A stretch of DNA of 64,000 nucleotides from Moritella viscosa. GTDB lineage: Bacteria > Pseudomonadota > Gammaproteobacteria > Enterobacterales > Moritellaceae. The notes beneath the pieces are model-generated. The model saw only the letters and a program-made list of their open reading frames with translations. It searched no databases and had not been told where the DNA came from. Both the position numbers and the translations under genes were made by a program. Position 1 is the first letter of the stretch, and every line of letters begins with the position of its first letter. Of the stretch, positions 26,885-37,415 are shown piece after piece. The stretch spans positions 868,001 through 932,000 of the forward strand of contig LN554852.1 of the NCBI GenBank assembly GCA_000953735.1. Direction: 5' to 3'.

Positions 26885-27966
26885 TTGCAATGAACAGGAC
26901 TGCAGTCAGTCATACAGGCGCTCAACATCATACTTCTACGAATACTATCAAGCAGCAACCTCAGCAAGCGAAAGAGGCTGATAAACAAAGTGGTCATAGT
27001 ATTGATGCTGAAGATCAAGATAGTATTGATTTTGTTAGCCCAGATCATCAGGACAATTTAGTTCCTCGAGACAAAAATAAAGACAGTGATTTTGCTCATT
27101 TTTTAGCACCTGAAGAGAATGTAACTGCAACTGCAACTACAACTACAACAGTAGAGTTGGCAGTGACGAGTGCCTCCGTTGCATCTATGTCGCCACTTTC
27201 TACACAGTTTGAGAGTCGCTCTGTGTCGGCAATAAATACAGTAAATAATGTTGAACTTACCCATCAACAAGCATCGTCAATATCGCTGTTACAAGCAGTG
27301 AGGCATCAAACGCAATCTACAGATACGAGTGCGGCGGATGCCGTTAAAGTGAAGGGGATAGCTAACCCTGACATTAAGGCGATGCAAACATTATCGACTG
27401 CAGCATTGCTGGATAGGTTAACGAATGCACATCTAAGCGATAAAAAACCAGTGGATGTTGCAAGCCTGCGTATCGAGCAACAAGTTGCCGATATTAACGC
27501 CCCTGATCGTTTAGTACAGCAAGCAAGTCAAGGAAGACATGAGTGGTCAGCTGTCAAAATGGATAGTCAGCAAAATGCATGGTCTAAACAATTATTTAAT
27601 GTGTTGCAAGATCGTATTGAAATGCAAGTTCATCAGAATATCAAACAAGCAAATATACGTTTGGATCCACCTGATCTTGGCCGCTTAGATTTATCTGTTC
27701 GCATGGACGGAGACCGTTTAACTGTAATGGTTAATACCAGTAACAGTGCGATCAGAGATGCACTACAGGCATCATTACAGCAGCTTCGAAGTGAGCTTTC
27801 TAATCAGTTTGGTACTGGTGTCGATGTTAATGTCGGTGGCGGTTCTGGAGAAAAAGAATTTAAGGAAAGTGAAAATAATGTCGCATTATCTTTTTCTGAA
27901 GAGCAAACAGAAAATGCAATGCTTCCGCCAATCGAGTTGCATGGTTTATTTAATACTCTGGTGTGA
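26881..27966 (+). CDS. lafE: LafE (FliK), hook-length control protein
   Basis: The 361-residue protein has a long low-complexity N-terminal ruler part, including an ATATTTTTTV stretch near residue 85. The C-terminal FliK core is conserved (about 240-320, with RLDPPDLGRLDLSVRMDGDR and SNSAIRDALQASLQQLR). FliK measures the hook and switches export to filament substrates. It overlaps lafD by four bases. Confidence 0.9.
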   Translation: MIAMNRTAVSHTGAQHHTSTNTIKQQPQQAKEADKQSGHSIDAEDQDSIDFVSPDHQDNLVPRDKNKDSDFAHFLAPEENVTATATTTTTVELAVTSASVASMSPLSTQFESRSVSAINTVNNVELTHQQASSISLLQAVRHQTQSTDTSAADAVKVKGIANPDIKAMQTLSTAALLDRLTNAHLSDKKPVDVASLRIEQQVADINAPDRLVQQASQGRHEWSAVKMDSQQNAWSKQLFNVLQDRIEMQVHQNIKQANIRLDPPDLGRLDLSVRMDGDRLTVMVNTSNSAIRDALQASLQQLRSELSNQFGTGVDVNVGGGSGEKEFKESENNVALSFSEEQTENAMLPPIELHGLFNTLV

Positions 27967-27994
27967 TTTTAAAAATTAAGGTTTTAATACATAT

Positions 27995-28432
27995 ATGAAA
28001 GTCAAAATATTAATTGTTGGGTTAGTAATTATCGCTGCAATGGGATTTTTAGGTTTTAAATATCAGGATCAGATTAAAGCATTAGTGCAAACGCCAGAAG
28101 TAGCACAATCGGTACGACCGTTTTATATACCTCTTGATAAAATGGTAGTAAGTGTTGAAAGTGAACGCACTATTTACTACGTCATGATGGAAGTTACTTT
28201 AGAGACTAAATTAGAAGCGTCTATTGAGGGGATTAATTATTACATGCCGGTGATCCGTAATTCTTTTGTTCAGAATCTCAGTCAACGCAGTTATGACATG
28301 ATTCGTAAAAATTTGAAAAATATAGAACAATTAGAAATAGAGATGCTGTCAGGCTTAGATGAAGAACTCACTCGGTATGAAATGAATGGCATCATTGATG
28401 ATGTTCTGATTACCAAACTGGTTATTCAATAG
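27995..28432 (+). CDS. lafF: LafF (FliL), stator-associated membrane protein
   Basis: The 145-residue protein has a single N-terminal membrane helix (about 4-22) and a periplasmic FliL domain, with YIPLDKMVVSVESERTIYYV and an ending containing MNGIIDDVLITKLVIQ. FliL rings surround the stators and improve torque under load, which matters for swarming. Located directly ahead of lafS and the stator genes. Confidence 0.9.
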   Translation: MKVKILIVGLVIIAAMGFLGFKYQDQIKALVQTPEVAQSVRPFYIPLDKMVVSVESERTIYYVMMEVTLETKLEASIEGINYYMPVIRNSFVQNLSQRSYDMIRKNLKNIEQLEIEMLSGLDEELTRYEMNGIIDDVLITKLVIQ

Positions 28433-28441
28433 GGGCTTGCT

Positions 28442-29158
28442 GTGACAAACTCGGTTGCTTGGGACGACAGTTCTTTTAATGCTAGAACATCAGTTGTAGA
28501 TGAAAATGCGTTATTGATTAAATATATGCATTTAGTCAAGCGGGCGGTGACGCATTTACGTAGCCAGATTGGTACGCTGCAATCCTATGAAGATCTTGTT
28601 CAGATTGGGACTATGGGTTTACTTGAAGCTATTCGCCGTTATGGCTGTGAGCCTGATGATGCATTTGAAAGCTACGCTTTTCAGCGTATACGAGGTGAGA
28701 TATTAGACGAACTAAGGAGGCTGGATTGGCGCCCACGTCAAGCACGTCAACAAGGTCACTCATTAAATCATGCTAGGCGTACTTTATCTCGTACGTTAGG
28801 TCGGGAAGCGAATGAAAAAGAGTTAATGGCATTTTTAGAGATTGATGCTGAACAGCTGCAAGATATGATCTTTGATAGTGTATCTGAAGAGATGCAGAGC
28901 TTCGATGAGTTACTGCAAGCAGGTACTGATATTAAAGATGAAAACTCAGATATTCAAAACTTTGATATGAAGCGTAGCCTTAAAAAAACACTGTCTTTAC
29001 TCGATCAAAGAGATCAATTATTACTGACCTTATATTATCAATATGAACTTAATATGAAAGAGATATCCCTTACCCTTAAGATCACTGAATCTAGAGTGTG
29101 TCAGTTACATCAATTGGCGCTTAAGAAGCTCCATTCTCATTTAACCAATTTATTGTAA
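28442..29158 (+). CDS. lafS: LafS, lateral flagellar sigma-28 (FliA-type)
   Basis: The 238-residue sigma factor has region 2 (YEDLVQIGTMGLLEAIRRYG, then AFESYAFQRIRGEILDELR) and region 4 (KEISLTLKITESRVCQLHQL). It directs RNA polymerase to late lateral genes such as lafA and is presumably held by FlgM (11940-12215). The start codon is GTG at 28442, 9 bases after lafF. Confidence 0.95.
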   Translation: MTNSVAWDDSSFNARTSVVDENALLIKYMHLVKRAVTHLRSQIGTLQSYEDLVQIGTMGLLEAIRRYGCEPDDAFESYAFQRIRGEILDELRRLDWRPRQARQQGHSLNHARRTLSRTLGREANEKELMAFLEIDAEQLQDMIFDSVSEEMQSFDELLQAGTDIKDENSDIQNFDMKRSLKKTLSLLDQRDQLLLTLYYQYELNMKEISLTLKITESRVCQLHQLALKKLHSHLTNLL

Positions 29159-29167
29159 GGCATTGTT

Positions 29168-30025
29168 ATGCAAAAATTTGTAGGTCTGGGGGTCATCCTC
29201 CTTTGTGTTTTCGGTGGTTTTGTCCTTGCAGGAGGAAAACTTGCTGCAATGTGGCAACCAGCTGAATTACTGATTATTCTAGGTGCTGGTATTGGTTCAA
29301 TGTTGATCGCAAATCCTAAGTATGTATTGGTTGAATTAAAAAATCAGTTCTTTGCATCTTTTAAAAAAGAACCCGAACGCGGCGAGGTAATGAAAGAATT
29401 ACTGTTGGTGATGCATACGCTGCTGGAAATGGTTCGTAATAAAGGACTAAAGTCGATTGATGAACACATTGAAAATTGGGAAACGAGTTCATTATTCTTA
29501 CAATACGAAAACATCCATTCTGATCGTCTATTAATGCATTTTATTACTGATAACTTTCGTATGATGTCAATGGGTAAAATGTCGCCTCATGAGTTAGAAC
29601 ATGTGTTAGAAAGTGAAATAGAAGCGCTTGAAGATGATTTATTAAAACCATCAGAAGCCTTGCATACTACTGGTGAAGCTATGCCTGGCTTTGGTATTTT
29701 AGCAGCCGTAATGGGTATTATTATTACTATGTCTTCGCTAGACGGACCATTAATGATGATTGGTTTACACGTTGGTGCAGCTTTAGTCGGGACTTTTCTT
29801 GGTATTTTTTTATGCTACTGCTTATTTGAACCGATTGGCGAATCACTTGCTGCGCGCGTTCATCATAAATTAATGCTATTGACTTGCGTAAAAACGATGA
29901 TGGTGACACATATTTCAGGTAAATCACCGGTGCTATCTGTTGATTCTGGGCGCAAGCTGATAGATCGAGAAATTAAGCCGACATTTATTGAAATGGAAGA
30001 GTGGCTTAACGCTAAGGTAGGCTAA
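29168..30025 (+). CDS. lafT: LafT (MotA), lateral stator subunit
   Basis: The 285-residue protein has four membrane helices and the MotA features GEAMPGFGILAAVMGIIITM and GAALVGTFLGIFLCYCLFEP, containing the two conserved prolines, plus a large charged cytoplasmic loop that meets FliG. It forms the ion-driven stator with LafU. Lateral stators of this type are generally proton-driven (family knowledge). The stop overlaps the lafU ATG by one base. Confidence 0.95.
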   Translation: MQKFVGLGVILLCVFGGFVLAGGKLAAMWQPAELLIILGAGIGSMLIANPKYVLVELKNQFFASFKKEPERGEVMKELLLVMHTLLEMVRNKGLKSIDEHIENWETSSLFLQYENIHSDRLLMHFITDNFRMMSMGKMSPHELEHVLESEIEALEDDLLKPSEALHTTGEAMPGFGILAAVMGIIITMSSLDGPLMMIGLHVGAALVGTFLGIFLCYCLFEPIGESLAARVHHKLMLLTCVKTMMVTHISGKSPVLSVDSGRKLIDREIKPTFIEMEEWLNAKVG

Positions 30026-31029
30026 TGTCAGAAAGTATTATTGTTAAGCGTAAAAAAAGAAATCGCGGTAAATCTAAAGGTGGCGGTGCTTGGAAAGTCG
30101 CATTTGCTGATTTCATGTTAGCTTTGATGGCTTTTTTTATGGTGTTGTGGATCCTCGCTGTTTCTGAACCCGATGAACGTGAGGAATTTTCTAAACGAGT
30201 ACGTAGTTATTCATTATTTGAGAGTGAAAGTAATCCATTTGATTTTAATGGTGATCCTTTGCCGATAAGTATTGGCGCTGACTTATCTGTATTAGACAGT
30301 AAACATCAGCCAGATCTAACAAAAAAATCAGTATCTAAAAAAACGGCTCGTTCTTTAAATCAGCGTACTGCAGATGATGAAGGGGATAGTGGTTACGGTG
30401 ATAAGGCTATGATGAGTTCATTGCTGAAAGGGCAGTTAACTTCTCCAGAACAATTAGCATTATTAGCCTCTAAATTAGAAGCTATTACTGATTCGATTGG
30501 TGCAGCGGAAAATATTGACATTGAAGTGGTGCCACAAGGTTTACGAATTCTATTACGTGATAACGCTCAACATAAGATGTTCCGCCGTGGTAGTGCTCAG
30601 ATGACTCCATTTTTTCAGGATGTCTTACGCTCATTAGCGCCCGTTTTTATTCCTATTGAAAATAAGTTAATGATCTCTGGGCATACAGATCGCTCTAAGT
30701 TTCATAATGCGGCATTTACTAATTGGGAGCTGTCTAGCCAACGGGCGCTACAAGCAAGGCAAATGCTACAAATTGGTGGAATGCCGAGAGAGCGTGTTGC
30801 ACAAGTCGTCGCTATGTCAGATACGATGCCTATTGATGCTGCGAACCCTAAATCGAGTGTTAATCGACGGATCGAGTTATTGTTACTGACTGAAGACGCT
30901 GAAGAAGCCATTAAGTCGTTATTTAATCGAGATAAACCGGATAATGCTATTGATAACGCGGTTGATAGGGCTGAATATAATAGACCCGTATTAAGATCAA
31001 AAGTCTTATTTGATAACGTAGGGAAGTGA
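30025..31029 (+). CDS. lafU: LafU (MotB), lateral stator subunit
   Basis: The 334-residue protein has one N-terminal membrane helix beginning KVAFADFMLALMAFF; the aspartate at residue 29 is the ion-carrying residue. The C-terminal OmpA-like peptidoglycan-binding domain includes LMISGHTDRSKFHNAAFTNW and NRRIELLLL. It anchors the LafTU stator to the wall. Confidence 0.95.
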   Translation: MSESIIVKRKKRNRGKSKGGGAWKVAFADFMLALMAFFMVLWILAVSEPDEREEFSKRVRSYSLFESESNPFDFNGDPLPISIGADLSVLDSKHQPDLTKKSVSKKTARSLNQRTADDEGDSGYGDKAMMSSLLKGQLTSPEQLALLASKLEAITDSIGAAENIDIEVVPQGLRILLRDNAQHKMFRRGSAQMTPFFQDVLRSLAPVFIPIENKLMISGHTDRSKFHNAAFTNWELSSQRALQARQMLQIGGMPRERVAQVVAMSDTMPIDAANPKSSVNRRIELLLLTEDAEEAIKSLFNRDKPDNAIDNAVDRAEYNRPVLRSKVLFDNVGK

Positions 31030-31031
31030 TT

Positions 31032-31448
31032 ATGGAGATTGAACCGAATCGTAAATTTTATCGTTGGAAGTTTGAATCAAGATCAATTCCACTTATCTAT
31101 CAAACTAAAGGCCTGCCAATAAAAATTTATCGACGTTTTTTGTTTATGGATTTTTTTTTGGCTAAAGCAATAGCTAAAGATATCAGTATTGGTGGTGTTG
31201 GTTTTGTTGTTTCACGTAAATTAGGTCGTAAATTAGCACGTAAATTTGTCATTTGTTGGCCGAATGGAGAGCGTATGCTCTGTACTGAAAAACATCACTT
31301 TGATATTGGGAGTAAACTTACTTTTTACGGAGTAGCTTGGAGCGAGGATGAAGCAAGCCGAGTTTTACCTTTGTTAAAACTTTACAGTCGTAAAGCATTT
31401 AGAGGTGATGTAACAACGAGTAATGTTACTGAGTTTGTTAAAAAGTGA
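31032..31448 (+). CDS. PilZ-domain-like protein linked to the lateral stator genes
   Basis: A 138-residue protein whose KDISIGGVGFVVS segment matches the (D/N)xSxxG part of PilZ domains. Together with an arginine-rich N-terminal stretch (RKFYRWKFESRS) it suggests cyclic-di-GMP binding. I start it at the ATG at 31032, which follows AGGGAAG; a GTG at 31026 overlaps the lafU stop. It is the last gene before a strong terminator and is probably co-transcribed with lafTU, so it may work as a c-di-GMP-responsive motor brake. The function is inferred from position and motif only. Confidence 0.6.
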   Translation: MEIEPNRKFYRWKFESRSIPLIYQTKGLPIKIYRRFLFMDFFLAKAIAKDISIGGVGFVVSRKLGRKLARKFVICWPNGERMLCTEKHHFDIGSKLTFYGVAWSEDEASRVLPLLKLYSRKAFRGDVTTSNVTEFVKK

Positions 31449-31461
31449 ATGAATTTGCTAT

Positions 31462-31490
31462 AAAAAACGCGCTACTTTAGCGCGTTTTTT
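31462..31490 (+). terminator. Terminator ending the lateral flagellar locus
   Basis: Perfect 13-bp stem AAAAAACGCGCTA / TAGCGCGTTTTTT with a CTT loop, 13 bases after the PilZ-like gene. Its A- and T-rich arms make it usable from both sides. Confidence 0.95.
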
Positions 31491-31603
31491 ATAAGTATTA
31501 AGTTTGATGTTTGCAGCTGTGGTGTTCTTAACTTGATCTTCTGCGACTTGATAACTAGACTAGCGGACTATTTCAATTTTAAGTTCGATTTTAAGGTACC
31601 TTC

Positions 31604-32653
31604 ATGCAGGTTTCAGATTTCAATTTTAGTCTTCCTGACGAGTTAATTGCCCGTTATCCGAAAGCGGATCGCCGTTCAAGCCGTCTACTCCAACTAAACG
31701 GTAATAGCGGTGAGCTGGCTGATAAGCAGTTTACTGATATCCTCGATTTAGTTGAAGCTGGCGATTTAATGGTATTTAATAATACGCGTGTTATTCCTGC
31801 GCGTATGTACGGTCAAAAAGCTTCAGGTGGTAAAATTGAAGTACTTGTTGAGCGTGTTATTAGTGAGCACTCTGTACTTGCGCATGTGCGTTCTTCTAAG
31901 TCCCCTAAAGTTGGTGCTCAACTTATCTTAGAAGGCACTGTAAATGCCGAAATGATTGCCCGTCACGATGCGTTATTCGAACTGAAATTTTTAGACGAAC
32001 GCCATGTATTGGAAGTATTAGAAGACATTGGTCATATGCCATTGCCGCCTTATATCGATCGTCCTGATGAAGATTCAGACAAAGAACGCTATCAAACGGT
32101 TTACAATGAAAAACCGGGTGCTGTAGCGGCACCAACAGCGGGTTTACATTTTGATGAAGCATTGTTAGCAGAGCTTGCTAAGAAAGGTGTAAGCACGGCG
32201 TTTGTGACACTGCACGTTGGTGCGGGAACTTTCCAGCCAGTACGTGTGGATAATATTCTTGATCATCATATGCATTCAGAGTATGCCGAAGTTTCTGAAG
32301 AAGTTGTCACCAAAATTGCTGAAACAAAAGCGAGCGGCGGTCGCGTGATTGCAGTGGGTACAACGTCAGTCCGTTCTTTAGAAAGTGCAGCGCAAGCAAC
32401 AATGGCAAAAGGCTTACCGCTAGCGCCATTCTTTGATGACACTGAAATCTTTATTTACCCTGGTTACGAGTTCCAACTTGTTGATGCTATGGTCACTAAT
32501 TTCCACTTACCAGAATCAACGTTGATTATGTTGTTATCTGCATTCGCTGGTTATGACCATGTGATGTCAGCTTATCAACATGCTATAGCTGAAAAATACC
32601 GCTTCTTTAGTTATGGTGATGCGATGTTTGTGACTAAGCAGACCGCTGTATAA
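31604..32653 (+). CDS. queA: QueA, tRNA preQ1(34) S-adenosylmethionine ribosyltransferase-isomerase
   Basis: The 349-residue protein matches QueA over its full length: [20 protein letters not shown] at the start, [30 protein letters not shown], and [20 protein letters not shown] near the end. It adds the epoxy-cyclopentanediol ring to preQ1 at the tRNA wobble base in queuosine synthesis. It is followed by tgt, its pathway partner. Confidence 0.97.
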   Translation: MQVSDFNFSLPDELIARYPKADRRSSRLLQLNGNSGELADKQFTDILDLVEAGDLMVFNNTRVIPARMYGQKASGGKIEVLVERVISEHSVLAHVRSSKSPKVGAQLILEGTVNAEMIARHDALFELKFLDERHVLEVLEDIGHMPLPPYIDRPDEDSDKERYQTVYNEKPGAVAAPTAGLHFDEALLAELAKKGVSTAFVTLHVGAGTFQPVRVDNILDHHMHSEYAEVSEEVVTKIAETKASGGRVIAVGTTSVRSLESAAQATMAKGLPLAPFFDDTEIFIYPGYEFQLVDAMVTNFHLPESTLIMLLSAFAGYDHVMSAYQHAIAEKYRFFSYGDAMFVTKQTAV

Positions 32654-32660
32654 ATTTAAT

Positions 32661-32694
32661 TAACCGTGAGTTGATGTTTATTCATTCACGGTTA
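32661..32694 (+). terminator. Stem-loop between queA and tgt
   Basis: TAACCGTGA / TCACGGTTA form a perfect 9-bp stem with a 16-base loop, directly after queA. It is followed only by GTTTGTTC, so termination is likely to be weak or partial. Confidence 0.55.
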
Positions 32695-32774
32695 GTTTGT
32701 TCACGATAAACAATTGCCAATCGCGTATGTTGTTTGAATTTTTTAAGAGAAGTAATGTCAGACTGTTTCTCTGA

Positions 32775-33926
<1,152 letters not shown>

Positions 33927-34044
33927 TTATTAAGCAAACACTAATCTGATTGTCGATCAAAGTTTGGTAAACCTTTCTCATTAGTAGTAATGTAATGTGA
34001 TTGGTTTATCATATCAATATCAAAATTTATAAAGGGAAATAAAA

Positions 34045-34386
34045 ATGAGTAATTTTTTCATTGCAAACGCAGTTGCTGCTGAAGGTGTTCCTGCTCCAGC
34101 TGGTGGTGGTTACGAAATGTTGATCATGTTAGGTATTTTTGGTGTGATTTTCTACTTTATGATCTATCGTCCACAAGCGAAACGTCAAAAAGAACAGAAA
34201 AACCTAATGTCATCGTTGTCTAAAGGTGAGGAAGTACTTACTGTTGGTGGCATCGTGGGCAAAATCACAAAGATTTCTGATGGTAATGATTATGTTGTCA
34301 TCAGTATTGCTGATGCCACTAACGTCACTATTAAGCGTGATTACATTGCAGCAGTATTACCAAAAGGTAGCATGCAGTCGCTTTAA
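34045..34386 (+). CDS. yajC: YajC, Sec translocon accessory protein
   Basis: The 113-residue protein has one membrane helix (MLIMLGIFGVIFYFMIYRPQ) followed by the YajC motif AKRQKEQKNLMSSLSKGEEV and a small cytoplasmic domain. YajC associates with SecDF. An AAGGGAAAT site lies ahead of the ATG. Confidence 0.95.
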   Translation: MSNFFIANAVAAEGVPAPAGGGYEMLIMLGIFGVIFYFMIYRPQAKRQKEQKNLMSSLSKGEEVLTVGGIVGKITKISDGNDYVVISIADATNVTIKRDYIAAVLPKGSMQSL

Positions 34387-34415
34387 TCTTTTCCGTATCC
34401 CAGTAAGGTAATATT

Positions 34416-36260
34416 GTGTTAAACAAATATCCTCTGTGGAAGTATCTAATGGTGATCGCTACGATCGCCATTTGTTTACTCTATGCCACACCGAATCTAT
34501 ACGGGGAAGACCCCGCTGTTCAAGTCTCTGCTGCACGTGGTGCTGTTATTGAAGTATCAACACTCGATAAAGTTAAAGCAGAACTCGATAAACAAGAGCT
34601 CAGTTATAAAAGCGTTTCATTAGAAAATAATCAAGTATTGATTCGTTTAAATGACAGCGAACAACAACTACTTGCTAGTGAAATTTTAAAAGAACAACTT
34701 GGTCAGAAATTCATTGTTGCTTTAAACCTTGCCCCTTCAACGCCTGACTGGTTACAAAGTCTTGGTGCTGGACCGTTAAAACTTGGTCTTGATTTACGTG
34801 GTGGTGTTCACTTCTTATTAGAAGTTGATATGCAAGAAGCGTTAGTGAAAGCACAAGATCAAATGTTGCAAGATTTTCGTACCGATTTACGTGAAGAAAA
34901 ACTGCGTTATACCGCAATACGTAAAAACAGTAACGGTGTTACAGCGCGTTTTCGTGATGCTGAAACACGCGACAAAGCAGAGAAATTCCTTAAGTCTAAA
35001 TATGCAGATCTACTGTTAACTGACAGTGAAAGTAATGGTCAATTTAGTCTCTCAGCAAAAATGTCAGAATCCAAACTTGCCGAAATCAAAGAATATGCCC
35101 TTCAACAAAACATCACTATTATCCGTAATCGTGTAAACCAATTAGGTGTTGCTGAGCCGCTAGTACAGCGTCAAGGTGCAGACCGCATTGTTGTTGAATT
35201 ACCGGGTGTTCAGGATACCGCTGGTGCGAAAGAAATTTTAGGTGCTACGGCTACGTTAGAATTCCGTTTAGTTGATAATAAAGCGGACCCTTACAGCAAC
35301 CGAGTACCTGCTGGTAGCCAAAAATATACCACGCGTGACGGTCGTCCAGTCGTACTGAAGAAACAAGTTATCTTAACGGGTAACCACATCACAGGTGCAA
35401 CATCGAGTTTAGATGAGTTTAGCCGTTCACAGGTTAATATTGATCTTGATTCGCAAGGTGGCAGTAAAATGTCTCGTGCGACGAAGAAAGCAATCGGCAC
35501 ATCAATGGCAACGGTATTCATTGAATACAAGCCTACGGGTGAGAAAACTGCTGATGGTAAATCGAAATTACAAAAAATTGAAGAAGTCATTAACGTGGCG
35601 ACAATTCAAGCGCAGTTAGGTCGTAGTTTCCGTATTACGGGTTTAGACAGCGCAAGCGAAGCTAAAAATCTGGCGTTATTATTACGTGCAGGTGCGTTAG
35701 TTGCGCCAGTTCAAATCGTTGAAGAACGTACCATTGGTCCTAGCTTAGGTAAGCAAAACATCGAAAACGGCTTATCTGCGATGATTTATGGCATGATCGC
35801 AATTGTTATCTTCATGGCTATCTATTACCGTAAATTTGGTCTTGTTGCCAATGTCGCGTTATCTGCAAATATCATCATGATCATTGGTATCATGTCGATG
35901 ATCCCAGGCGCTACAATGACGCTACCAGGTATTGCTGGTATCGTATTAACGATTGGTATGGCGGTTGATGCGAACGTACTAGTATTTGAACGTATTCGTG
36001 AAGAACTAAAAGAAGGCAGAAGCATTCAGCAAGCAATTCATAGTGGTTATGATAATGCGTTATCAACTATTGCCGATGCAAATATTACCACGTTATTAAC
36101 AGCGATCATTTTGTTTGCGGTTGGTACTGGTGCGATTAAAGGTTTCGCTATTACGTTAGCAATTGGTATTGCTGCTTCTATGTTTACTTCCATCATAGGT
36201 ACACGTGCGATCGTGAACTTCCTTTGGGGTAATAAAAAAATCGATAAACTTTCAATCTAA
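34416..36260 (+). CDS. secD: SecD, protein translocase subunit
   Basis: The 614-residue protein has one N-terminal membrane helix, a long periplasmic domain and five more helices. Motifs are [38 protein letters not shown], and the RND-type [20 protein letters not shown]. SecDF uses the proton or sodium gradient to pull exported proteins through SecYEG. The start codon is GTG at 34416, downstream of CAGTAAGGT. Confidence 0.97.
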   Translation: MLNKYPLWKYLMVIATIAICLLYATPNLYGEDPAVQVSAARGAVIEVSTLDKVKAELDKQELSYKSVSLENNQVLIRLNDSEQQLLASEILKEQLGQKFIVALNLAPSTPDWLQSLGAGPLKLGLDLRGGVHFLLEVDMQEALVKAQDQMLQDFRTDLREEKLRYTAIRKNSNGVTARFRDAETRDKAEKFLKSKYADLLLTDSESNGQFSLSAKMSESKLAEIKEYALQQNITIIRNRVNQLGVAEPLVQRQGADRIVVELPGVQDTAGAKEILGATATLEFRLVDNKADPYSNRVPAGSQKYTTRDGRPVVLKKQVILTGNHITGATSSLDEFSRSQVNIDLDSQGGSKMSRATKKAIGTSMATVFIEYKPTGEKTADGKSKLQKIEEVINVATIQAQLGRSFRITGLDSASEAKNLALLLRAGALVAPVQIVEERTIGPSLGKQNIENGLSAMIYGMIAIVIFMAIYYRKFGLVANVALSANIIMIIGIMSMIPGATMTLPGIAGIVLTIGMAVDANVLVFERIREELKEGRSIQQAIHSGYDNALSTIADANITTLLTAIILFAVGTGAIKGFAITLAIGIAASMFTSIIGTRAIVNFLWGNKKIDKLSI

Positions 36261-36271
36261 GGGGATTAATT

Positions 36272-37216
36272 ATGTTTGAAATTATTAAAACAGAACGCAC
36301 GATCCACTTTATGAAGATGGCGAAGCCCGCGTTTATTTTGTCTGCGCTGTTAGTTATTTTATCGATATCTTCTATTGCGATTAAAGGTATTAATTGGGGT
36401 CTTGATTTCACCGGTGGTACGGTGATTGAAGTTGGTTATGATAAACCAGCTGATCTTGAGGTTATCCGTCCGCTATTATCTGCGGAAGGATTTGATGATG
36501 CGGTGATCCAACATTTCGGCTCTAGTCGTGATGTCTTGATCCGTATTGCCCCACGTGAAGGTTTGGATAATAAGCATCTTGGTAGTCAAATTATCAATGC
36601 ATTACAGGGCTATAATAAGAGCGTAGAAATGCGTCGTATCGAGTTTGTTGGTCCAAACGTCGGTGATGAATTAACAGAGCAAGGTGGTCTAGCGCTGCTT
36701 GCTGCGTTAATTTGTATCTTGCTTTATGTTGGTGTACGTTTTGAATGGCGTTTAGCATCGGGCGCTGTATTGGCTCTTGCGCATGACGTTATTATCACGT
36801 TAGGTATCTTCTCGGTATTACAGATTGAGTTTGATTTAACTATTTTAGCGGCGCTATTGACCGTTATTGGTTATTCATTGAATGATACTATCGTTGTATT
36901 TGACCGTATCCGTGAAAACTTCCGCCGCATGCGCACTGATGACTCTGTGGAAATCATGGACGTATCATTGACGCAGACATTATCACGTACGTTAATCACG
37001 TCAGGTACAACATTAATGGTATTAGTATCATTATTCCTGAAAGGTGGCGCACTGATCCACGGTTTTGCTCTTGCATTACTGATTGGTATTGTAGTTGGTA
37101 CATACTCTTCGATTTACGTAGCAAGTGCATTAGCACTACGCTTAGGCGTAAGTCGTGAAACGATGTTACCACCAGTGGTAGAAAAAGAAGGCGCAGACCA
37201 AGACCCTATGATGTAA
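36272..37216 (+). CDS. secF: SecF, protein translocase subunit
   Basis: The 314-residue protein has six membrane helices and the SecF motifs GINWGLDFTGGTVIEVGYD and GYSLNDTIVVFDRIRENFRR. It pairs with SecD, whose stop is 11 bases upstream. The ATG follows AAGGGGATT. Confidence 0.97.
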   Translation: MFEIIKTERTIHFMKMAKPAFILSALLVILSISSIAIKGINWGLDFTGGTVIEVGYDKPADLEVIRPLLSAEGFDDAVIQHFGSSRDVLIRIAPREGLDNKHLGSQIINALQGYNKSVEMRRIEFVGPNVGDELTEQGGLALLAALICILLYVGVRFEWRLASGAVLALAHDVIITLGIFSVLQIEFDLTILAALLTVIGYSLNDTIVVFDRIRENFRRMRTDDSVEIMDVSLTQTLSRTLITSGTTLMVLVSLFLKGGALIHGFALALLIGIVVGTYSSIYVASALALRLGVSRETMLPPVVEKEGADQDPMM

Positions 37217-37258
37217 GCCTTAGGGAAACCTAGTTAACTTGTTGGTCTTCAGACTGTT

Positions 37259-37284
37259 AAAAAACCCGCTTCGGCGGGTTTTTT
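37259..37284 (+). terminator. Terminator after secF
   Basis: Perfect 11-bp stem AAAAAACCCGC / GCGGGTTTTTT with a TTCG tetraloop and a T run. It marks the border between the housekeeping block and the accessory region. Confidence 0.96.
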
Positions 37285-37415
37285 GTTTTATGAATTCAGT
37301 AATTTAATTAAAGAGATTTGAATCAAATTGGTTATGATGTATAGCAAAATTTTTTAAATGAAATTATCTATAGATTCACCGATTTTTCTATCTGATTGCT
37401 TTTTAAAGAGTACAT

